From: Lindgomyces ingoldianus
Taxonomy: Eukaryota > Ascomycota > Dothideomycetes > Pleosporales > Lindgomycetaceae
Length of the DNA stretch: 64,000 nt
Direction of reading: 5' to 3'
Assembly: GCF_010093535.1 (NCBI RefSeq)
Contig: NW_022985214.1
Location: 132,247 to 196,246 of the forward strand
Position numbers and translations under genes: made by a program. Of this stretch, positions 57,385 through 64,000 are shown piece after piece; positions within the stretch are counted from its first letter, which is position 1, and each line of letters starts with the position of its first letter. The notes beneath the pieces were generated by a model that was given only the letters and a program-made list of their open reading frames with translations, was not told the origin of the DNA and ran no database searches.

Positions 57385-58121
57385 ATAGTAATTATAAGTA
57401 GATTACAACAATAGCTTATATTTACACTAATAGTAGCTCTTTTACGCTTACACTAATTTACTAAGCTGTTTTTAACTATATATAAAACTTTTAGCTATAA
57501 GATTTTAACTTTTTTAAGCATTAAGCTTTTTTTACTTTATTACTTATAAGTTAGATAAATAATAAACTAGGCCTAGTATAGCGTAAATATGTGTTTAATT
57601 ATAAGACTAAGGTAAAAGCGTAATAGGTGTACTAACTTTTATTTTTAGATAGCTATAAATTACATGTTTTAATAGAGTTTATTAAGTACTATAATAATAA
57701 TAAAATCCTTCTAGCTATATACCTGCTGCATGCAACTTATCTACTATAGCCTCTTAATGTCTACATGTTTAAACCTCTCTTGTTAGCCTACTTAGCTAAG
57801 CTAGCTAGCTTTATAAATAGATGCTAGGGACTATTATTAATTAAAAAAAAAGACTTTTATAGCATGTTTAATAAGGCCTAGAAAATGTCTTTTAAGTATA
57901 AAACTATTTTTAGTGCTTTTAAAGCAACTAGTTTATTACTATTTAAGCTATAAGTAGTTTTAGATTAATTTTAACATAAGTAAAAAAAGTAACTATCTTC
58001 TAGTAAAAGCACTAGCTTAGCGCTTAGTGTAAAAGATTAAAAGAAAGTTAAAAGCCTTTTAAATAAGGTTATTAGTAATTTTTATAAAAAAGATATATAA
58101 AAGCTTAAAAAGACTGTCTAA

Positions 58122-58412
58122 TGTAATGGCGCAGGCAAGACAATGGGTCCGAATGCGGTATGAATCCACTCAGAGGCATATGGGAGTGCGTGGGGACTCA
58201 GAGACCTGGGAAATACCAATGACACCTATAGGCCTTGTACGTAGCATATCAGAAAACTACTAAGCTAGCTACAGGGGCAAGGTGCAACTAAATACATAAG
58301 GGAATAAAGGTAACTGCAGGGGACTAGGTCAAGTCATGGTTAGGGCCAATACAGGGACCCTTTAGATAGGATCTAAGCAACCTAATATAGAACAATTTGT
58401 AGAATTGTTACA
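58122..58412 (-). repeat. J 3' LTR
   Basis: The reverse complement matches the solo LTR at 11485-11794. The outer part (58122 to about 58290) is nearly intact, and the inner part (about 58300-58412) is mutated and shorter. Confidence 0.9.
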
Positions 58413-58449
58413 CTACTCCCCCCTTTATAGGCTAATAGTCTCTATCTAC

Positions 58450-61400
58450 AGTGTTTAGAAAGTATTTAAAACTACTTTAAAACTAATTTAGATAGGATAT
58501 AATAAGTACTACTATGTTAACTAAAATTTCTTATTACTAAGAAATAGACTAAAAACCTAATACTAATATAATGCCTTTATTATAATGTTTTTGTTTAGTA
58601 GTAACTAGTAGTATAGTTATTATTAATATAGTAAATTTATTATTTATAGTAATAAGTGTTTACTTACTTTACCTATATAGTCTAGTTAATTTTGTTAGTT
58701 TCTTTTTTAGCTATTATCTAAATCTCTACTTTATAGGTATTGTTATGCACCTAACATCTTATAGCTTAGTCTGCTAACTAATTATAGCATTAAAGAAAAT
58801 TACTATGCTGCTCTGCCCCCCTTCTAGAGCCTCTTTAAAGGCGTTTTAAGTTATCTGCTTTTAAGCTACTTACGCCCTTACTTATAGCCTTTAGGTTAAG
58901 TTTTCTTATTAGTTCTTTAGATTAAAGAAATGTAAATATTACACCTTACATAATAAAAAATGCAACTCTATATAAATATAGTTTAATACTACTAGAGTAT
59001 AGTTTACTAACACGCACATAGGTTCTCTCCTATTATAAGAAAAAATTCTTAGTCCTTTAGAGCTATTTTAAGCTATAGGCAGCGTCCTAAAACATAAAAA
59101 GTAAAAAGAATAAAGAGGGGGCTTTTAAGGCTATTTTAAAGTTTACTTAGAACCTAGTGTAAGTAGCGCAGGTTATAAAAAGTTAGGAAGCTAGGCTTCC
59201 TATAGCTAGTGTTTAGGTAGCCTTATTCTACTAAAATACTAAGCTGCTTTAACAGGTTTTAGCCCTAAAGGCTTTAGTGTCTAACCTTTAGGTAAACATT
59301 ACAGCGCTTTTAGGCAGCTAAAGATAAAGCAGAGAGGGTTTAAAAGAAGTCTAGAGGGGAGAGAGAAGGGAAGAGAGAAAAGAAAGAAAGGCAGAGAAGA
59401 AGGAAAAGGAGAGTCTAAAGGTGTCTAACAGCTTACTATTAGACCTTCTAAGCAACATGTCTATAAAGTTGTAATAATATTATATAAAAATATAATTTAA
59501 CTTTTTACTCTTATACTTTATTATTTGCTAAGTAATTTATACCTTTTATACTAGCTTTAAAAGCTTTAATCTACTTTTATAAGGCCTTTAGAAGTCCTAG
59601 CTAATTTAGATGCTTATTATAAAAGGCTTTTAATTTATAAAGGGAACTTATAAAATTTAAAGCCTTATACTAGACTAGATTAAAGTTGTGTCCTACTTAT
59701 TTTACTTAGTACTTAAGCATTTTCTAGTAGAGCTTACTAGCAAGTATTTCCTCTACTTTCTACTCCTCTACTCTATTAATAGTAATGCTAGAGGGTTTTA
59801 GAGGTTCTTGTTTTAGGAAAGAATCTTAGAGGTCTTTACAGAGCACTTTTAGTGCAAAGACGTTATGTATCTTTAACCCTAAAAGTAGTTCTAAGCAGTA
59901 CAAGTTACTAACTTGCTTAAGTACTTTAAAAGAACTCTTTTATTAATTAGATAGTTTTTAGCTAGGTTTTTAAACAGCTAGGTTTTCTATGCTTAGGTAG
60001 ACTATGTTGCTAACCTTTTAGTTAACTAGCTAGTAGTAGCAGTTAACTACAGTTTGCATCTAATCCTAGGCCTTTTCTATATAGGTCTTTACTAGCTCCT
60101 AGGCTGTGTGCATGCAGGTTGCTAATGCTAGGGCATTTTTCTAATTTAACTTGTCTGTAGCTGTAATAGGTTCTGTAGAATGTTTCTAGTCCTAGCTTTA
60201 ACATAGTTTAGAGCTGTATAGAACTTAATATAAAGACATTTTAATTATTACATAAAGTAAGGTTATCTAAGCCTAATTAATTAGGGGCAGTAAAGAACTC
60301 TAGTTATCTTAGTAAAAAAATATAAAAAGCCTTAGTCTTTAATTAATATACTTATTTATAATCTCTGTTTAGCTATCTATTTCCTTATAATAAGTAGTAG
60401 AAAGCTTAACTTTTACGCTTAAAATTTAATAAAATTTAGACTAAAAACTAGATATAAACTAAAGTCCTTAATTAGAAATAATAGTTTTAGGTGTGTAGCT
60501 AAAATAGTACACTTATTAAACAAATAAAGCAGCTATTTTCTAGGCATTAATTATTTTATAGCAGAGAATAGAAATAGCTTATTTTAATAAGTAATTAATT
60601 ATAACTATAATCTAATTATATCTAGACTTATCTTTAGAGAACTCCTTAAAGTTAATGCACAGGTGCTGCATTAGTTAAGTAGGAATTAGTAGGGGGTAGA
60701 TAAAGCCTAGGGTTTAAGTCTATTTTAGATAAGCCTTATAATAAAGAAGGTAATTCTGTATGTATTATTTATAAGTAGCCTCTATACCTTTCTAGTAGTA
60801 CTTTTAGGCTAGTAACTAATAGGTCTTAGTAGCACTTAGGTGTGCTAAGAATACTTAGTTATAGACTTTTTAGATAAGTTAGGTACATAGCAACAAGTCT
60901 GCTAGCACACATAAGCAGTTAGCATAGAGAAGTAGTCTATTTCTTATCTAATAATAGTAGAGTAAAAGTTTTTACTTCTGTGTAAAAAAAGCTTAATTCT
61001 TTTAAAGTAATATATTAATTAATTTTAAAAAATCTAAAAACATAACCTAGTCTAGTCCTTCTATAATGTTTAGTGTAGCTACTTAAGTTGTTGTTTAAGC
61101 AATGTAGTACTAGGCTAGTTTAGAGTTAATTTAGAGGTGTAGTTAGTATAGTTCTAGTAAGACTTTTAACTTATTATTAGTTTAAGCTGCTCTTAAATTT
61201 TCTATGTCTTATTTACAATAACTAAGAATGTCTACTCTAGCATTATTCTTACTAGGGGTGTACTTAATTTAGAAGTAATACTAAGCTAACTTTTTAGCTT
61301 AACAGACCTAATAAGCATTTAGCACTTTTATTATTATAAAGTACTTTAATAAATAATAATTAGTATATACTAGGGTGCTTATTACTATAAATGTAAGCTT

Positions 61401-62040
61401 AGCTTTTTATTATTTAAACGCAGTAACAATTGTAAATAGCTCCTTGTTATGTATCTCCTAGTTTAGCTCTAAACTAGATAGGACCTTGCTATAGAATAAT
61501 ACAGGGCACTAATTTCTATCTACTTATTTCTAAAAAAGAACTTCTACTACTACCCTATTAAAAGTATTAGTTTTAATTTTAGTTTATAACATAAAGTTAA
61601 AATAGTAAAGTGTAGGTATACTTAGTAGCGCAGACTTTAGCTTTTTAAAAGCCATGTTACACTCTAAAGTCTATATAAAAGGGGTAGTAAAGCTCTAAAG
61701 CGTAATAATTAGTTTTGCTACATAAAAGAATTTTAGAATAAATTACTAATAGAATTTAGTAAAGCCTAGAAAGGATTTTACACCTGTTATAGTAGTAGGC
61801 GCCTGCTAGTTGCGTAGCACCTCTACTTTCTCTAGGTTAACTTCTAGTCCTTTATTTAAAAGTATATAGCTAAGATACTTTATTTAAGTAATATAGAATT
61901 TACTCTTTTTAATCTCTACTTATAATCCTACTTACTAGAGCCTTTTTAAGACTTTTTTAACATAGAGAATATAAGTTGCCTTGTTTTTAAAGTAAATAAA
62001 GATGTTATTAAGATAAGCAATGTAAAAATTATTTAGATAG
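58450..62040 (-). pseudogene. J pol polyprotein, RIP-inactivated
   Basis: Minus strand. The right end reads HYLNNFYIAYLNNIFIYFKN (normally YLDDF-IAYLDDIFIYS), the reverse transcriptase active site with Asp changed to Asn. It is followed by LEVNLEKVEVL-N-QAPTT and GVKSFLGF, the usual downstream block (about 61730-61800). RNase H and integrase should follow to the left, but they are too mutated to delimit. No start is in the window because K2 interrupts it. Confidence 0.8.
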
Positions 62041-62305
62041 TGTCTGTACGCAGCAGCAGCGTCGCGGCCTGGATACGAGCGATCACGCACGAGCAGGATC
62101 ACGTATCTATGTCACATGATGCTCGTGCGCGAACCTCCGTGCGCGAACATCTAGATATCCCCCTTTTCCTCTGTACAGAGGAAAAACAAGAAGAATTAAC
62201 ACTAGTTACCTAACACCCCTGTGCAATGTTTACACTATGCAAACCTCTCTGTCTTGTACGCATTTGCTAACACTAAGTGCTAGCTAGCAAAGAGTCTATT
62301 TAACA
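62041..62305 (+). repeat. K2 5' LTR, variant of the K LTR
   Basis: It starts TGTCTGTACGCAGCAGC and ends AGTCTATTTAACA. The inner about 130 bp match the K1 LTR. The outer about 130 bp are a different, GC-rich sequence with repeated CGCAC/GTGCG motifs, and are unmutated. Confidence 0.85.
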
Positions 62306-62559
62306 CTAATTAGTAGTTTAAATACTATAAAAGAGAAAGCTTTTCTTATACCTTTTTATTTAAAAGTTTATATATAAAAAGAATTCTTTTTTTTACTACT
62401 TTAACTATAAATTAGTAAGAGTAAAGACAGAGTCTAATTTATATATAAGTAGCTATAAATCTTTATTTAGTTACCTAAGTAAGAGCAAAAAACCTGTCTG
62501 TACAATACTGTTTAAAGGTATTATATAAATAGTAGTGCTTATTTAATGCTAGGAGGTCT

Positions 62560-64000
62560 GTTTTATCTTTTTGCATAAGGCTGTTTAGAGGTAGCGCGCG
62601 ACAACGCATAATTAACTACTATAAAGCAATAAGCAACGCTAGCTCTATCTATAACTAGCTAACATAACATATTAATGTATAACTAATACATACTTTTTAT
62701 AGGCATCTTAGTAAAGACCTTAGCAAAGCAGACAAACATTAAAAATTAAGTAAATAAGATTAAACTATTAAATAACATACTTAAAAAGAAGCTTAATTTG
62801 TACGCAGCTAACTTAATTATAGAACTTTGCGCGTTAAGCATAATAGATGTATGTACACTTAAGAACTTTTAAAACAACTTTATAAAGTAAAAGCTTATAT
62901 ACTTTAGAGATTTTAGCTAACTATTTTTATAAAAACTAATTACTACTTTATAAAATAAGGGCATTAGCTTTAAAAAGAACATAATAGAGGCTACTATACT
63001 ATATAGACTTATAAAAAAAGAACACATGTTTACTATTTTACTAGAGCATTATATAAAACTATTACTACTATTACTAGTCTTAATGTAATAAAGGATATCT
63101 CTATATAAATTACTTATAGACCTAATACTTCCTCTATAATTAGTACAACTACCTTATAATAGCTTACTGTACAAGAGCATAACTAGGCAGCTACATATTC
63201 CTGTAGCTACAGCTCTGCATAAGATTCTCTAAAGCTTGTACCTACTATATATAATTTAATTACTATACAATCTATACTAACTTCTACTTATATAAGATAT
63301 TATAGTAGAGAACCTTACGCCTAAGAAAGTTATATAATTTTAAAAGGCATAAAAAAAAAAATAACTACATAAGGCAACTATATAATATCTTAGCTAACAA
63401 AGCTATAGTATTTATTAAGCTTTACTAACACCTTACTATTTTTAAGGCATTATATATAAGCATCTTTTCTAATATTCTTAAAAAGCGCGCACACATGTTC
63501 TACCTTTATAATATTAGTCTAGAATAATTATAGAAGTTACTGTATAAGCAGCTTAGTAATTACTTTAATACTAATATAAACTATAACTAGTATTAAATAA
63601 ATTAAATAATAATAAGCTTTATATAAAGTAAGTAAAAAAACTTTATAAAAACTTTATATAAAGCTTTTAAAGCTATAATTAATAAACTTACTTTTACATA
63701 AAAAGCTCTTAGTCTATAATTCTAAGGCAAAATACTGCTTTACACTGCTATTATATAAGCATGCTAAGGGTAACTTAAACTTAAATAAGTAATGTTCTTA
63801 ATTAAGCCTATATATAAAGCACTGTACAGTAACCTCTGTTTAGCACTTTAGGTTATAATTAATTAACAGAATAATGCATTTATAAATAAATTCTAAAACG
63901 TGTACTACACTAATAGGCAATATAGCTTACTACGTATACATAGCTATTAATAACATAGAAGAAGCTTAAAAAGATATAAAGGATTATTTAGACTATAGTC
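62560..64000 (+). pseudogene. K2 copia gag, partial, RIP-inactivated
   Basis: Matches the Gag part of K1. Around 63455-63520 it reads ISIFSNILKKRAHMFYLYNI, the counterpart of the K1 FLDILEG-ANMYYMHNIG segment. The frame contains many stops and runs out of the window before the zinc knuckle. Confidence 0.7.

Larger units (their letters stand above)
50889..58110 (+). pseudogene. L transposase (DDE_1), split by K1
   Basis: The ATG at 50889 starts MGSIKATLELLKLLKPKELLNYAAVARQY (helix-turn-helix region), then LVEYINRLCARGLSPLK and the first catalytic block YNINKKGFLIKVLLKIK (about 51350-51400; Asp now Asn). K1 enters at ATAGT (51457-51461), and the reading resumes at 57385 with TTIAYIYTNSSS. It continues through LFLDSYKLHVLIEF (second catalytic Asp kept) and LLQPLNVYMF (third Asp now Asn) up to J. 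Same family as Fot-1 and M, with many stops. Confidence 0.85.
50800..58121 (+). mobile_element. L: Fot1/pogo-type transposon split by K1, right part beyond J
   Basis: The left end CTGTGTTTTAGCGTG follows TA (50798-50799) and resembles the M end. It contains TAATGCACGG twice, 17 bp apart. The element is interrupted by K1 (51462-57384) and then by J at 58122, so its right end is outside the window. Confidence 0.85.
58122..62040 (-). mobile_element. J: Ty3/gypsy element, minus orientation, continues beyond window
   Basis: The 3' LTR is at 58122-58412, and the polypurine tract ATAAAGGGGGGAGTAG is the complement of 58413-58428. Pol follows to the right up to 62040, where K2 interrupts it in the reverse transcriptase. 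The 5' half and 5' LTR are beyond the right edge. J cuts L. Confidence 0.88.
62041..64000 (+). mobile_element. K2: K-family copia element, plus orientation, right part outside window
   Basis: The LTR 62041-62305 is followed by sequence that is the reverse complement of the right half of K1 (57120 leftward). It is inserted in the J reverse transcriptase after GATAG. The LTR differs from K1 in its outer half. The rest continues beyond the window. Confidence 0.85.

Overview
This window is a deeply nested pile of fungal transposable elements, most of them heavily altered by C-to-T changes of the repeat-induced point mutation (RIP) type. CpA and CpG are depleted, TpA is in excess, and CAG/TGG codons have become TAG throughout. 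A filamentous ascomycete (Pezizomycotina) is the likely source, because RIP, Fot1/pogo DNA transposons, chromodomain Ty3/gypsy elements and a fungal NB-ARC fragment occur together. I make no species call. I found no intact host gene, RNA gene or CRISPR array. The large A+T-rich blocks are broken retrotransposon and transposase genes.

Layout. Positions 1-7146 hold a minus-strand Ty1/copia element (Copia-1). Its 5' LTR, on the right, carries a 10-bp minisatellite, a 50-N assembly gap and a Fot1-like transposon (4948-7062). Copia-1 sits in a fragment of a second Fot1/pogo family (A1), itself inside another copy (A2). The host of A2 is an old, heavily mutated Ty3/gypsy element (D), whose coding pieces reappear at 13606-13876, 26547-27000, 28867-29201 and 34374-35210. 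D is split by gypsy H1 (7626-13605), by the least mutated gypsy E (13877-26546, with two hAT transposons F and G inside its pol gene), by an A-family transposon (27001-28866), and by a fold-back A-family element (29202-34373) that carries element C and another A copy (A4). A4 in turn holds a solo Copia-1 LTR.

Positions 35741-49188 are a third Fot1-type element (M), split by gypsy H2, whose 3' LTR was hit by a sister copy H3. A 1.6-kb stretch without RIP (49191-50797) follows and ends in a broken NB-ARC/NLR gene fragment. Then comes a fourth Fot1-type element (L, from 50800), split by copia K1 (51462-57384) and by a minus-strand gypsy J (from 58122). A reversed K-family copy (K2, from 62041) interrupts J and runs off the window.

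Most insertions were placed by matching target-site duplications: 5 bp for LTR elements, TA for Fot1/pogo, 8 bp for hAT. Removing them restores one continuous host reading or homology, notably for E pol, D, L and M. Two patterns stand out. First, RIP damage stops sharply inside element edges, leaving the outer part of almost every LTR or terminal repeat clean. Second, all five Fot1/pogo families carry a pair of direct repeats spaced exactly 17 bp apart within the terminal inverted repeat.
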